Shown here piece by piece: positions 27,646 through 40,935 of a DNA stretch of 64,000 nucleotides. The notes under the pieces were generated by a model that did no database searches, was not told the DNA's origin, and saw nothing but the letters and a program-made list of their open reading frames with translations. The stretch's first letter is position 1. Every line of letters starts with the position of its first letter. Source of the stretch: Callorhinus ursinus (taxonomy: Eukaryota > Chordata > Mammalia > Carnivora > Otariidae); contig NW_020312848.1 in NCBI RefSeq assembly GCF_003265705.1, forward strand, positions 56,587,707 through 56,651,706. Reading direction: 5' to 3'. The position numbers and the translations under genes were made by a program.

Positions 27646-28380
27646 GGTGAAAGATTTTAAAAATCAGTATTTTATGCAAAAAAGTTATTCAGTCTTCATA
27701 TTAAAACACTTTGTCCATAACAATTATTTTAGGGAAGAGATGTCTCTTTATCTTCTTTGTTGTTAGTTTAGGCCTTTACTTCATGGAATCTGTATTTTAA
27801 ATTTTACTTTCAATGAGAAATAGGGCAAGATTTTCACAACCTTTACTTTAAAAAAAAAACCCTATTTTTTCTTTTTAATCTCAAATAGTTGTTTTCTTAA
27901 AAGCTTTTGATTTTTTTTTTTTTGCCTGAATTTTAGTATCCAGATTACCTTCCCCCAGTGGAATATCTTTTCCTTTTTCCCTTTTTTTTTTTCCTCTCAA
28001 AATGCAGACTGGGATTCTAATATGGAGCCAGGTCCTTCATGATAAATGTAGACTTATCAAAATGCCTTAGGTGGCAAATTGTGTCTATCACAGTACTGGA
28101 CAGTCCTCTGATTAAATAGATATCTAATTCAAGGTCTATTCTTTTGGGTGAGCTTACCTGCCTTCTTTATTTGTAGTCTCTTCAAAATCCTGAGATGCCA
28201 GAAGCAATTCAAACAGTATCAAGGGTTCAGATCGTAGCAGCATAAGCACTTACATGTCTCTTTGACTTGTTAAACACATATGGCATCCTGTCTTGATAAA
28301 AATTGGTATTTAATAGCTGAATCATTCTGTAAATTATCTTGGAGTTATGAGGAGCATATTCTCAAGAACTTATTATGTTA

Positions 28381-28610
28381 AGAATTATGATTCATGGGCG
28401 CCTGGGTGGCTCAGTTGGTTAAGCGACTGCCTTCGGCTCAGGTCATGATCCTGGAGTCCCGGGATCGAGTCCCGCATCGGGCTCCCTGCTCAGCAGGGAG
28501 TCTGCTTCTCCCTCTGACCCTCCCCCCCTCATGTGCTCTCTCTCTCTCTCTCATTCTCGCTCTCTCAAATAAATAAATAAAATCTTTAAAAAAAAAGAAT
28601 TATGATTCAT
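28381..28610 (+). mobile_element. CAN-SINE with perfect 15-bp target-site duplication
   Basis: Body 28396-28595, one of the best-preserved copies in the window, from gggcgcctgggtggctcagt to aaataaataaataaaatctt plus poly(A). Flanks agaattatgattcat at 28381-28395 and 28596-28610 are identical, which suggests a young insertion. Confidence 0.96.
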
Positions 28611-29571
28611 TAATGATAAATATATAAAAGGTACAGTTATTATCACTTTGGAGATCTAAGTTTCATTTTATTTGGTATCTTGATTTGTGGAAACCACAGA
28701 AGATGAAAAATAATTATAGCAGGTTTCAGTCTGTTGCAATACTAAAACAGTGAATCAGGCACTCAGAAGAATGTCCTGAGACTGTTCTATTCATGGTACA
28801 GTGCAATTACAGCTAGCATCAAATTCAACACTGTTTAGCTGTCCACATAATATTTTGATTTATCTTGATCCAAAATTCTCAGAAAGGAAGTTCGGTGAAG
28901 TTACTAGAAATCACTGACTTGGAATTAGGATATACCTTAAAAGCTCATTTGCGGGAAGTACTCTGGCCTTATTCAACAGATCACTGAGAAGCTTGGAAAA
29001 ACAAATCCCGGAAAAGAATTATTATGTGCCAATTATATAAACAAGAAGACTTTGTTAGGTATTAACCAATAAGATTCCTTGCTGTTAAAACGTGTCAGAC
29101 ACAATGCAATATCAGCAGTTCAGTAATATAGAAGAACCAGAGATTAGCTACAAAACTTTAAAGCTAAACAAAAGATTTACCGATTGCTTCTCAATTTAGT
29201 CTTATACCAACATAAAAACTGAGTTCTCAAAGACTTTCAGTATTTGCTTCTTGAAAAGGAACATGGTCACTTATCCTAGTTATTAGAACCCTGGCTAATG
29301 ATATAGAGGTTTGGACTCAAGGTGCTTTTTATTAAAATTTTGTGATATGACTTTATTATTTTTTATTTATTTTTTTAAAGTTTTTAATTTAAATTCCAGT
29401 TAATTAATATACAGTGTGATATTAGTTTCAGGTGCACATATACTAATTCAACACTTCCATACAATACCCGGTGCTCATTACAAGCGCACCCCTTAATCCC
29501 CATCACCTAATTCACCCATCTCCCCACCCACCTCCCCTCCGGTAACCGTCAGTTTGTTCTCTATGGTTAAA

Positions 29572-29800
29572 AGTCTGTTTCTTGGGGCGCCTGGGTGGCT
29601 CAGTTGTTAAGTGTCTGCCTTCGGCTCAGGTCATGATCCCAGGGTCCTGGGATCGAGCCCCGCATCGGGCTCCCTGCCCGGCGGGAAGCCTGCTTCTCCC
29701 TCTCCCACTCCCCCTGCTTGTGTTCCCTCTCTTGCTGTCTCTCTCTCTGTCAAATAAATAAATAAAATCTTAAAAAAAAAAAGAGAGAGTCTTTTTCTTG
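29572..29800 (+). mobile_element. CAN-SINE nested in L1
   Basis: Body 29585-29787. Flanks agtctgtttcttg (29572-29584) and agtctttttcttg (29788-29800) differ by one base. It lies within the antisense L1 at 29356-31873, so it is younger than that L1. Confidence 0.92.
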
Positions 29801-29914
29801 ATTTGCCCCTCTCTCTTTTTTTCCTCCTTTGCTCATTTGTTTTGTTTCTTAAATTCCACATATGAGTGAAATCATGTATTTGCTTTTCTCTGACTGACTT
29901 AGTTCACTTAGCAT

Positions 29915-30156
29915 AATACTCTATAGCTCCAGGGGCACCTGGGGGACTCAGTCAGTTAAGGGTTTGACTCTTGATTGTGGCTCAGGTCATGATCTGAGAG
30001 TTGTGAGATTAAGCCCTGTGTCGGGCTCCATATTGAGGGTGGAGCCTGCTTAAGATTCTCTCTCTCACCTTTTCCCTCTGCTCCTCCCCTGCTCATGCTC
30101 TCTCTTTCTCTCTCTCTGAAAAAAAAAAAAAAAAAGAATTAAATACTCTAGCTCCA
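29915..30156 (+). mobile_element. Second CAN-SINE nested in L1
   Basis: Body 29932-30141, an older subtype (gggcacctgggggactcag, ending in a run of about 17 A). Flanks aatactctatagctcca (29915-29931) and aatactctagctcca (30142-30156) differ by a TA dinucleotide. Confidence 0.85.
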
Positions 30157-30216
30157 ACCATGTTGATGAAAATAGCAAGATTTCATTCTTTTTTTTATGG
30201 CTGAGTAGTAGTCCAT

Positions 30217-30262
30217 TGTGTGTGTGTGTGTGTGTCTGTGTGTGTGTGTCTGTGTGTGTGTG
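30217..30262. repeat. (GT)n microsatellite
   Basis: GT run with two CT interruptions, inside the antisense L1 at the position where L1 copies often carry such a tract. Confidence 0.9.
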
Positions 30263-32154
30263 TATACCACATCTTTATCCATTCATCAGTCGGTGGACAC
30301 TTAGACTATTTCCATAATTTGACTATTGTAGATAATGCTGCTATAACATCAGGGTGCCTGTATGTCCTTGAATTAGTATTTTTGTATTCTTTGGGTATAT
30401 ACCTATTAGTGCAATTGCTGGATCGTAGGCTAGCTCTATTTTTAACTTTTTGAGGAACTTCCATATTTTTTCCCCAGTGGCTGCACCAGTTTACATTCCC
30501 ACCAATAGTGCAGGAAGGTTCCTTTTTCTTCACATCCTTGCCAATCCTGTTATTTCTTTTGTTTTGATTTTAACCATTCTGACAGGTGTGAAGTGACATC
30601 TCATTGTAGTTTTGATTTGTATTTCACTGATGACTGGTAATGTTGAGCATCTTTTCAAGTGTCTGTTGACCATCTGGATGTCTTTGGAGAAATGTCTATT
30701 CTTGTCTTCTGCCTATATTTAAATTGGATTATTTTTTGGGTGGGGGGTTGAGTTTTATAAGTTCTTTATAGATTTTGAATACTAATCCTTTATCAGATAC
30801 GTCCTTTACAAGTATCTTCTCCCATTCTGTAGGTTGCCTTTTAGTTTTATTGATTATTTCCTTCACTGTGTGAAAGCTTTTTATTTTGATGCTTCCCTTG
30901 CCTCAGAAGACATATCTAGAAAGAAGTTGCTACAGCTGATGTCAAAGAGTTTACTGTCTGTGTTCTCTTCTAGGATTTAATGGTTTCAGGTCTCACATTT
31001 AGGTTTTTAATCCATTTTGAATTTTTTTGTGTGTGTATGGTATAAGAAAGTGGTTCAGTTTCTTTCTTTTGCATGTTGCTGTCCAGTTTTCTCAGCACCA
31101 TTTGTTGAAGAGACTTTTTTTTTGTCATTGGATATTCTTTCCTGCTTTGTCAAAGATTAACTGACCCCATAGCTGTGGGTTCATTTCTCTGTTTTTTATT
31201 CTATTCCATTGATCTATGTGTCTATTTTTGTGCCAGTACCATACCATTTTGATGACTACAGCTTTATAATATAACTTAAAGTCAGGAATTGTGATGCTTA
31301 CCGCTTTGCTTTTCTTTTTCAAGGTTGCTTTGGCTATTTAGGGTTTTTTTGTGGTATCATACAAATTTTAGGATTGTTTGTTCTAGCTCTGTGAAAAATG
31401 TTGTTGGTATTTTGATAGGGATTGCATTAAAAGTGTAGATTGCTCTGGGTAATATAGCCATTTTAACAATGTTTGTTCTTCCAACCCATGAGCATGGAAT
31501 TTCTTTCGATTTCTTTGTGTCATCTTCCATTTCTTTCATCAGTGTTTTATAGTTTTCAGAGTAGGGGTCTTTCACTTCTTTGGTTGGGTTTATTCCTAGG
31601 TATCTTATTATTTTTGGTGCAGTTGTAAATGGGATTGATTCCTTAATTTCTCTTTCTGCTATTTCATTCTTGGTGTATAGAAATGCAACAGATTTCTGTA
31701 CATTGGTTTTTGTATCCTGTAGCTGAACTGAATTCATGTATCAGTTCTAGCAATTTAGCAAATAGTCTTTCAGGTTTTCTATATAGAGTATTATGTCATC
31801 TGCAAATAGTGAAAGTTTTACTGCTTCCTTACCAATCTGGACACCTTTTATTTCTTTTTGTTGTCTGATTAAATTTGTGATATGACTTTAAAGCAAATCA
31901 CTTCCTCTTATTGAACTTTCCTCCACCCATACCTCACCTACACAAGGCATATTCAGATTGCTTATAAAAGCTTTATTGTTGTGGTTGAAAAATCATGGTA
32001 TATGATGAACATATTTGTACAGCAGGGGCTGATTCAGAAATGGAGGTGTGCATATTAAATTTCACAAGATTTTTAAATAAAACTGGATTTGGTATTTGAC
32101 CAAAATTAACTAAATTCATTTGTTTGTTAGATCAACTAAATAAGTTTGTTCATT

Positions 32155-32300
32155 CATCTGCCTTCTCTCTCTCCCTCCCTCTCCCTTTTTCTCTCTTTCT
32201 TCCTTCCCTCTTTCTATCCATTCATCCACCCACCCACCCACCCATCCATCCATCTATCTAATCCATATGTCCATTTGTCCATTCATTCATCCTTCCATTT
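32155..32300. repeat. Pyrimidine-rich low-complexity tract with CCAT/CCAC repeats
   Basis: Contains ctctctccctccctctccct followed by degenerate ccacccacccacccatcca units and further ccattcattcatcc. Nearly all bases on + are C or T with sparse A. It generates a spurious open frame. Confidence 0.85.
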
Positions 32301-33911
32301 GCCTGACCCTCAGTCAATCCGAACACCCAATTATTGAGTACTTTATGTGCACCCACCATAATGCCAGGTGCTGAGAATTCGGTGGAAAACAATGTAGACC
32401 ACCCTGTCCTTGTTGAACTTAAATTCTTGGGGTTAACACAAGTAATAATCAAGAAAAAATAAATACAATAATTAATGCTTCTGATTAGTAGTGTGAAGAA
32501 AGTCAGAAGGGTGTTGTGTATAACTTTTGGCTTATCTGATATTCTCAGTTGTTTCAGAGAACAAGCATTCATGAAAGTCTCGTTACAGAGCTCTTACAAA
32601 CAAAAGACATGGTATCATTATTGTTTACCAGCTTATCCCAAAGGCCTAGTTTATTACCAGATTCCTAATAAATATTCAATAAGTTATTATTATCATGGGT
32701 TGTCAGAAGCTCTAAAGCATTCATTGTGGTCCATGAACTTGTTCTGGTTTATAAGCTGTTAGTGGTCTCTGATAAGTGTAAAAATTGAGAGTACGCATGT
32801 AGAAATTCATTTTTATTATCTTTCATTTTAAAGTACTGGTATGCAGTGGATCAGAAACTAAAAAAAACATAAAGCAAAACAAAACTGTTCTTTGCCGCAG
32901 AGAGTGTAAAAAGCATTCCTCTAAAAAACCACTGGCTCAGCTCTCTTGTAAAAAAGAAAAAAGCTAAATGACAAAAGAAAAACAGGAGTCATCTAAGGGG
33001 AAGGAAGTAAACATTTATCCAGTGCTACTCAATATTGGGCCATATTTCCGTGTTCAGTTAATGACTGCAGGAATGTTCTGCCCACTCAAAGCATCTTCAT
33101 CCAAGTGCTGGATGTAAGCCAACATGGAACACAGAGGTGGGGCCCCTATCCTGTAGCACCTGCGCTCCCCTTCCATCACATGGCATTGTCATTCTGTGCT
33201 CTTAATAGTCTTTTGGTAACAAGAATCATTTTTTTTTTCTTTTCCTTAATATCCTTTTTGCTTCTCCAAGTTCTCTTCCTGCCAGGCAGGGTAGATGTAA
33301 GAATTTGATTTGACAACTGTCCAAGTGCTAATCCATTGAGTGGCAAGGCTTGGCCTGCCTTCTCTGGGAACACAGAGCTCACCCTAACATTTTCTTGTTT
33401 ATTGTCAGGCCTAAACTGGTGCTTAATATATTATGGACAGTATCTGAACATTAGAACTGTTTCAGATCCATTAATTTTCAAACTCATATTCATGTTAGGA
33501 ACTAGGTCAAGCTATATAGGACCCTGCTTTTGGCTTAAGGCTATCCTTAGAAATGGTATGCATTAACACACTGTATCTTTGTTTTCCTTGATGCAAAATG
33601 GGTATTTTTAGCCTATATGCCATTAGTAAAGGTCAGTGATAAATGAAGGGTCCAGAATTAAGAGTCCAGTTCCTTATGGCCAGTTTCTGTATTCTTTTCC
33701 AGGGTTGCTCTGCCCCAGATTACTATTGGTCAGAATTGGGAGTATTATAGAAAGGTCTGAATGAATAAGTTGAAATCTTACCTGGTGATATTAAGAAAAA
33801 AACAGAAACAAACCCAGTTCCAATGTTTTTTAGTGAAGTATAATACTAGATTACATTTCTCGTATGGTGTCTGTATGTCACAGGAATAATTCTGTTGTTC
33901 TTGTTTTCTAG

Positions 33912-34232
<321 letters not shown>

Positions 34233-36170
34233 TAAAAATTTGGAACTCTCTGCCATACAGTGATTGAACTATTAATAGTTTTGACAGCCTTTCCCAGAAG
34301 ACACAGTCCACATGGGAGCATGGGACTTTTGTTTTTAATCAGTGTTTTCTCCCCTCCTTCAGTGGTCTGAGCTCCAAGTTAGCAATCCCAGCAGGTTGAG
34401 AAATGCTTTGCAAGATGTAAATGATGCTGCTGAAATAAGAAACACTTGGAAGCACCAAGTAGTGGAATTGAAAATAGAAAGTCTAATGATTGTTTTTTGT
34501 TCTTTGGATAAAATGAACCATGTCAGATTAGTCTGTAGCTTTTTTTTTTAAGTCACTCTCTGATTTGGGTCACAAAGGATCTCTAGCTTCCCTGGCTCAG
34601 TAGCATTCTCTGCGTGTCATTGTAGAAGAGGATTTCTTATATATGAGAGAAATAGCAGTTCCAGTTTAAAATGACCTCAGTGGAAACCAAGGAATGTCGT
34701 TACTAGAGCCAAATCTGAAAGGCACGTGTTGCACTTCTACTGGCATTTGCTTTCTTCTCTGTGGGCATATTCACTGCTTTAGTTACCACATTGCTTCCTT
34801 TGTACTAATGGGCTGAATCCATTCCACCAGCACATTCTAAACAATTCTCCACATTTAACACAAAATTAAAATGCCAGGAGCATCTCCAGATAGATGGACT
34901 ATAAATCTAGCCTGAGAAAAAAGCTTGTATTTCTTGATAGATTACCTTAGTGTGGAACATTTGCTTTTTTTCACCTAATGAGGCACTAAATATTGTAGCT
35001 GCTGGATTGATGCTTTTAATTTTTTTGTCTAGACTTTGCCATGTTGCCAGAAGCTTAATCCTGGTCGAACTTTTGAAAAACAGTATTGTTTTTCAGAAAG
35101 AAAGAAAAGATTGTCAGATGGTCTAAAGGTAAAGAAACACTGGGAATATGAATATCCCAAGGTGACAGCCTTAGGCAAGATAACAATGTTGAAGAACACG
35201 GAATAGAATCTGGTTGTCCGGTTGTCTAAGACGCGTTGCTGTTCGTTTGACTCTAAGTCTCCCAGTCCCATTTTTAACTGCGGTAGTGAAGATTTTGGTG
35301 TGTGTTTGTTTTTTTTTTTGTCCTTATTCATACAAATCTAAGCATTAGCATGAGTACAGCTCTAAAAAATAATTTCAATTTCACTGGGGATCCTTTAGTT
35401 TATCTGCCATGTTATTTATGAAAAATTATGTGTTCTATTTAAGGAACCGAAATATGCAAGACCTGGAGGAAAACTGAATGAACCAGTTATGAAAATTCTT
35501 TATCTTCTCTTTTTGCTGAAGTAAATCTTCCAAACTTGCCTTTATTTCATTTTCCCTCTTCTGTGGCTTCAAGCTTTATAAAATTATATCAACTAAACAA
35601 GAAATACTTTGAGATATGCCTTCAAAAATACATGATCATGCTAATATAGATGCATCTCATTCTACATTTTTAGGACCCTGTTTCTGGGATTGTCTCCTAG
35701 TATCACAGGGATATCTGTAGACAGAATGTACTACTTTTTCTACAGTGACATCTTGAGAACATTAAGTGAATGACCAAGAAAGAGAGAGGGCAAGCTCCTC
35801 ATGCCCTTTTAATATCCTAACTAGGAGTCGCTTTTATTTTCCTAACTTTACTTTAGAAGTTCAAATTAAGTAATTTTTTCTTCTTTGCCTGGAGTTTGAT
35901 CTAAAAAAAAAAAAAAAGGAAGAAAGGGTAAAAAATCCAAGAAGAACTGTTTTTTGTTTGCTTTTCCATCTTTCTTCCTTCCATCTTTCTGACCTTGCAA
36001 GGGCATCTCTGACATGGAATCATCAGATATCTCCGGGTCAATTAGTCACTTATTTTGAGACACATGAAACAGGAACAAACTTTGAAGAAAACCTTTTTCT
36101 CTCCCTCATAGTGGTCCTGAGACATCTGCTGTAGAGTCACAAGATGTCATTAGTTTCAGCAAATTCTTGC

Positions 36171-36221
36171 TGTGTGTGTGTGCGTGTGTGTGTATGTGTG
36201 TGTGTGCGCGCGCACGTGCAT
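36171..36221. repeat. (GT)n-(GC)n alternating tract
   Basis: About 51 bp of unbroken pyrimidine-purine alternation: GT units with single CG and TA steps, then gcgcgcgcacgtgcat. Such sequence favours the left-handed Z-DNA form. Confidence 0.9.
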
Positions 36222-37452
36222 TCTCTCCTGTAGCTAGAAAGCAATCTTGGAGAATGCACCAGCCTAGAAAAAAGGGTACTGTGTACATTTCAAGGTGGAG
36301 ACTTCTTTAATTTGTCCTGCTTTACCTGTGAGCTCTGTCTGAGGGCATGGAGAGAAGGTAGTGTGGCCTCCAGTCAGAGCCCCATTGCCTTAGGCAATTC
36401 GAACATCAAGACTTGCATTGTTTATTAGCTTTGAACTTTGTTGAGCACTTTATTCTTGAAAGACAGAGAAACAGTTTTTAAATGTGTTTGTAAAACTTCA
36501 ATTACGACTTTAAAAGGCCGCAAGCTGTTTCAAGTAAATGGTCTTACTTGCAATGAGTCCTTATGACCTGAAAATAATCCACGCCCACATATGACTGTCC
36601 ACCACAGAGCTGGAACATCTTTTGCTGTGAAGGGTCTCAGACAGGGCCAAAACACGTATCTCTAGATTCAAGCAATGGAATTGGGAGTGCAGCAGTTCTC
36701 ATTCAGTGTACTAATAAATAGCAATTAAATAATTAGTTGTGAAACTCCTATATGCTTAAAATTATAGCGTACTATAATTCTCTATGCTATAGATTCTGTA
36801 GTTATGTGAAAGGTATTGAGGTCCCAATCCCACATATGAGCTTCCAATGAGAAGTTCAAAATTGAAGTCAGAGACCAAAAGAAGAGACTAAATGATAAAC
36901 CAAAGACAGTTAATTAGATATAGTTAATGAGTCAAGGTGCGAGCCTGTTCAGGGGGCGCTGTGGGCACTTCTTAGGAGGGTGAGGACCGGCGGAAGAGCT
37001 TGTTGTTGCTGCTTCCAGTGGATCACCGTCACTGTCTCCTTCCTCCTTTCCTCCTCCCACTGCTAGCAACAAATGAGTACGGGCAGTTTCACAGGGAAGG
37101 CGGTAGTTAAGGTGGGTCTTAATGGGCCATACCGCTTGTAGGTTTTTGAAAGGTTGGGGGCAGGGTGGGGTGGAAAGGATATTCCAGGATCCCAGACAGG
37201 GATATTATGAAGTGCAGAGAAGAGGGTTAGAAAGAGTTGGGGCTCAAAGGGCAGGGGAGGCCACGTGATAGGGAGTATTAGAGTAAAGAGGGAAAGACTT
37301 GGTAAGTACTGAGACGGCCCAGTGAGGATGGAGTTGACTCTTTCTGAGCCGGGAAGTGCGGGTGAAGGGATGGCGGAAGGGCCTGCTGCCGGCAGCAGCA
37401 TGTGGGGGAGGGACTTCTGGGACGGAGCGGGCGAGAGCCAAGCAGTGGGCTC

Positions 37453-37670
37453 AGAAACTGTCCACCTGGGCGCCTGGGTGCCTCAGATGGTTAAGCGTCT
37501 GCCTTCGGCTCAGGTCATGATCCCAGTGTCCAGGGATCGAGTCCCACATCAGGCTCCCTGCTCCTTGGGAGCCTGCTTTTCCCTCTGCCTGCCTCTCTCT
37601 CTCTCTCTCTCTTTCTCTGTCTCTCATGAATAAATAAAATCTTAAAAAAAAAAAAAAAAGAAACTGTCCA
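37453..37670 (+). mobile_element. CAN-SINE with 12-bp target-site duplication
   Basis: Body 37465-37658. Flanks agaaactgtcca at 37453-37464 and 37659-37670 are identical. Confidence 0.94.
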
Positions 37671-37748
37671 GCTGTGGTGTGGTAAGATCCTGGACTATAG
37701 TGAAGACCACACTGGGGGCGGGGTGCCAGATTCAAGGGAAAAGAGAAG

Positions 37749-37841
37749 GGGTGCCTGGCTGGCTCAGTGGGTAGTGCGTGGGGTTCTTGTTCTCAGAGTG
37801 GTGAATTTGCACCCCATTTTGGGGGTAGAGTTTGCTTAGGG
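37749..37841 (+). repeat. Short tRNA-derived SINE, old subtype
   Basis: Head gggtgcctggctggctcagt, then a stretch ending gggggtagagtttgctta and a short A run. It lacks the CT-rich middle, which marks an older, shorter CAN-SINE form. Confidence 0.7.
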
Positions 37842-37890
37842 AAAAAAAAAGGGAGAAGAGAAAAAGAACTAGTATGGATATTAGTATGAC

Positions 37891-38111
37891 ACAACTTTAC
37901 TATTTTTTTTTTAAGATTTTATTTATTTGAGAGAGAGAATGAGAGAGAGAGAGAGCACATGAGAGGGGGGAAGGTCAGAGGGAGAAGCAGACTCCCTGCT
38001 GAGCAGGGAGCCCGATGTGGGACTCGATCCCGGGACTCCAGGATCATGACCTGAGCCGAAGGCAGTCGCTTAACCAACTGAGCCACCCAGGCGCCCACAA
38101 CTTTACTATTT
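37891..38111 (-). mobile_element. CAN-SINE, antisense, with 15-bp target-site duplication
   Basis: Body 37906-38096. Flanks acaactttactattt at 37891-37905 and 38097-38111 are identical, suggesting a young copy. Confidence 0.95.
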
Positions 38112-39049
38112 CTGAGCTGAAAAATTTGAAAATTTAACAGTTTTGTCAGATCTGGAAATCATTTTTTTAAAATGCTATCTCTACAAAGTGTATACTGGAA
38201 AGTTGTAGTATGAAAGGTTGTGAAACATTAAATGACTTTGCAGGAACCAAATATTTGAACGTCTTACATGCAGTCATTTACATATAAATAAATAATATGT
38301 TCATTAACATTATAAAATTATTCTCTATTCTAAATCTTAAACATTTTTGACTAATACTTTGTTCACCTTGTTCTCGTTAATAAGATATTCTTAAAAGCCA
38401 AATGACACTTATTTTTAGACATTCTATAATGTAACCTTAGAATCTTGATTTGTTTGAATTGAATAGATTTTTATTGTATCGATTCAACTTATAATAAAAT
38501 TTTGCAGACATTGCCAGAAGGTAAAATCACAGCCACTCTGCTGCTTATAAGCATTGGGACCCCATTTTAATAGAACTTTACATGATATATGTGTATCTAT
38601 ATTTCCCTCCCGGCCAAAACAAAACAGTTTATTTTTTTTATGCTTATGCCCCAGTGCTTTTTTTACGCTATACTATATTCCCGCTTATTTAATTTATGCT
38701 ATATTCAATCACCATGGAAGCCAAATTGCTTTTTTGTTTCATTTGACATCCAAGGCTAAAGCATACTGCCCACTTCAGTGGGATGTGAGCCGCTCTGAGC
38801 ACCCCATGTAGGCTCGGCGGTCTCCCCTGAGTTGAGGAGTTGAGGAATCAGCTTCAAGAAAGAGATTAGTCAGCTGGTGAACAATGGTGCTCTTTTTATT
38901 CTTCCTGGAGTCCTAAGAATTGCTCTTTATGCATAATCCATGACATTAAATAAATATCAAATATTTACACATCCTCATTTTCCTATTGGTGAATAGTTTC
39001 TTAAAAGAGAGGATCATTGTGATTTTTAGTTTCAGCTGTATTTTTTGCT

Positions 39050-39180
39050 GTATAATCCATTTGACTGTGTCACCTTGGCCAAGCCACATAACTTCTTGGG
39101 GCCTTGGCTGTTTCATTTGTAAACCTGGGAAAAGGACATAGGTGACCTGCAAGGACCTCTTGGCTTTAGAGATGCCTTTG
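39050..39180 (+). repeat. MIR fragment
   Basis: The core ttgactgtgtcaccttggcc followed by ggctgtttcatttgtaaacc matches MIR in sense orientation. Confidence 0.55.
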
Positions 39181-40225
39181 TGGAAACTTCAAACAATTTA
39201 GAAAACAGAACTAAGACATTGGCTGGCACCTCTAAAAGGAAGAGATGCTATTTATAAGACAGGAATGAAATGTGTAGTTAATTGTATGAAATCATTCTAA
39301 CTGGACCGGTCCATTCAGTTAATTTTTTAGAATTAAAATGAAAGCATTACTTTAATGCTAGACAATCAACTGTAAACGAAAGACCTACAGAATTTCTGGG
39401 TGGTCACAAATCCACTATATCTAAGCCTATTAGATATCGAATTTCCACAGCTTTCTTCCTTCACAATTTTGAATTTATATCTATTTTAAATAAAATGAAC
39501 ATATAACATTGCCAAACACTTGATAAGTATTATATATGAATTATTTAGCTATTATGAGATAATTTGGGCATACCATTTCTCAACAATGACACAAAAAGAT
39601 CAAAGCTTTAATGGGTAGTTAGTATTATTCCTTTAAAGATTGGCCATGGGAAGAATGGACAGGCTGAGATTCTTAAGCAGGATGAAAGAATGTATAAAGA
39701 AACTGAGGAAGTGAAATAAAACCATGTGGCTGGGGTGAAAAAGGGAGGTAATAGAGCAGAGCACTAAAATCAGCCAGAAGAAGTAGGGGGTGCCAAATCA
39801 TGTAGGGTCTGCAGGCCATCTCATGGATTTTATATTTTGCCTTGAGTGTAATGGAAAGCCAAAGGTTTTTCAAAAGGCTAATGATAATCCAACTGAGATT
39901 TGTAACAATTGCTTTGGTTGCTAAATAAAAATAGAAGGGAGGCAAGAGTGAGAAGAAAGAAATTGATTAAAAGGTTCTTGCAGTGTTCCAGAGAGCGATA
40001 TTGGTGTTTTGAACTATATAGTGACAGTAGGGATGGAGAAATAACTGGATTTGAGATATATTTGAGGGGAAAATCCATAGGACTGATGATTGATTTCATT
40101 TGGGAGGATCAGGGAGAAAGAAGTCATGGATGACTAAAATTTCTGGATTGAGGAAATGAAGTTGCCATACACTTTTCAAAATGGAAAAGCCTATAGGTAG
40201 AGTAGGTTTGAGAAAAGGTGGCATT

Positions 40226-40275
40226 TCCCCATTCGACAGTGAGAACACTGAGGCTCAAAGAGCGTGGGTTCCTGT
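40226..40275 (-). repeat. MIR fragment, antisense
   Basis: The short piece ttccccattcgacagtgaga, then acactgaggctcaaagagcg, matches the reverse complement of the MIR core. Confidence 0.5.
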
Positions 40276-40724
40276 TCGTAGAGCTGCGTTGTTAATAGCA
40301 TCTTTGCAAGCCACATTACCTTTAATCACTTCTGTGGCTGCTTTGTTGTCATGATACCTTTGGCCTCCACCCATGGTCCTCCAGAATAATGACATTATTC
40401 CATTTGACCCAATTAAAATTTCCTATTGTTCTGTTCCACTGGATGTGTAAATATCCTTGAAGGTTACAAAGACACTGTGACCTGTATACAAACCCTTCAA
40501 CTCGGGTTCTGCCTAGGAAGAGGAAGCAAGCCTCTCCCTTAATGGTGCAGGAACTGAGCCTGTCTCCGGGGAATGGCTAGTGATGCTGACACAAAGGCTA
40601 TGCTGCTAAGCACTGATGGGCTCTTTATAGACCCATTGAGCTGCTTCTGCCCAACCTTTAATCATTCCTGAGCCCCAGATCAGGAATAAAAACTGGTTTG
40701 CCTAGGACTTGAGACATTTTGCTG

Positions 40725-40935
40725 GGGTGGTAAAGAGCACACATTTGGAAACAAACACCCTTGGGTTTGCATTCTAACTCTACAATCTACTAGCTAAGTG
40801 ACGTTGGAAAAGTCACTGAAGTTCTCCCAGCTGCGATTTCTTCGTGGGCTGTGATAGGATTTATTTCGTTAGGCTGATGGGAAGATGAAAAGAGATAATG
40901 CATGTCAAGAGCCTTACCTGGCATATGGCAAATCT
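40725..40935 (+). repeat. MIR, sense
   Basis: Runs in MIR order: ggtaaagagcacacatttgg, gggtttgcattctaactcta, ctagctaagtgacgttggaa, then gagataatgcatgtcaagag and cctggcatatgg. Confidence 0.7.

Larger units (their letters stand above)
29339..31890 (-). mobile_element. 5'-truncated L1, antisense, 17-bp duplication, two SINEs nested inside
   Basis: The insert 29356-31873 reads on + as the reverse complement of the L1 3' UTR and the C-terminal half of ORF2. Minus-strand pieces at 31357-31737 read [20 protein letters not shown] and [20 protein letters not shown], typical of the ORF2 region after the reverse transcriptase core; a further piece at 31125-31322 reads [16 protein letters not shown]. 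Flanks tttgtgatatgacttta at 29339-29355 and 31874-31890 are identical. Sense CAN-SINEs at 29585-29787 and 29932-30141 interrupt it, and a (GT)n run lies at 30217-30262. Premature stops and frame breaks make it inactive. Confidence 0.95.

Noticed and set aside
28396..28470. tRNA-like sequence with A- and B-box motifs
   Set aside because: The similarity to a tRNA comes from the tRNA-derived head of a CAN-SINE; the same holds for the other SINE copies, so no tRNA gene is called.
32146..32337. 63-codon frame rich in Ser, Leu and His
   Set aside because: It is produced by a low-complexity CT/CCAT-rich tract and is not a protein.
34342..34551. 69-codon frame in intron 23
   Set aside because: No homology recognised, no splice-site context, and ordinary base composition; likely chance.
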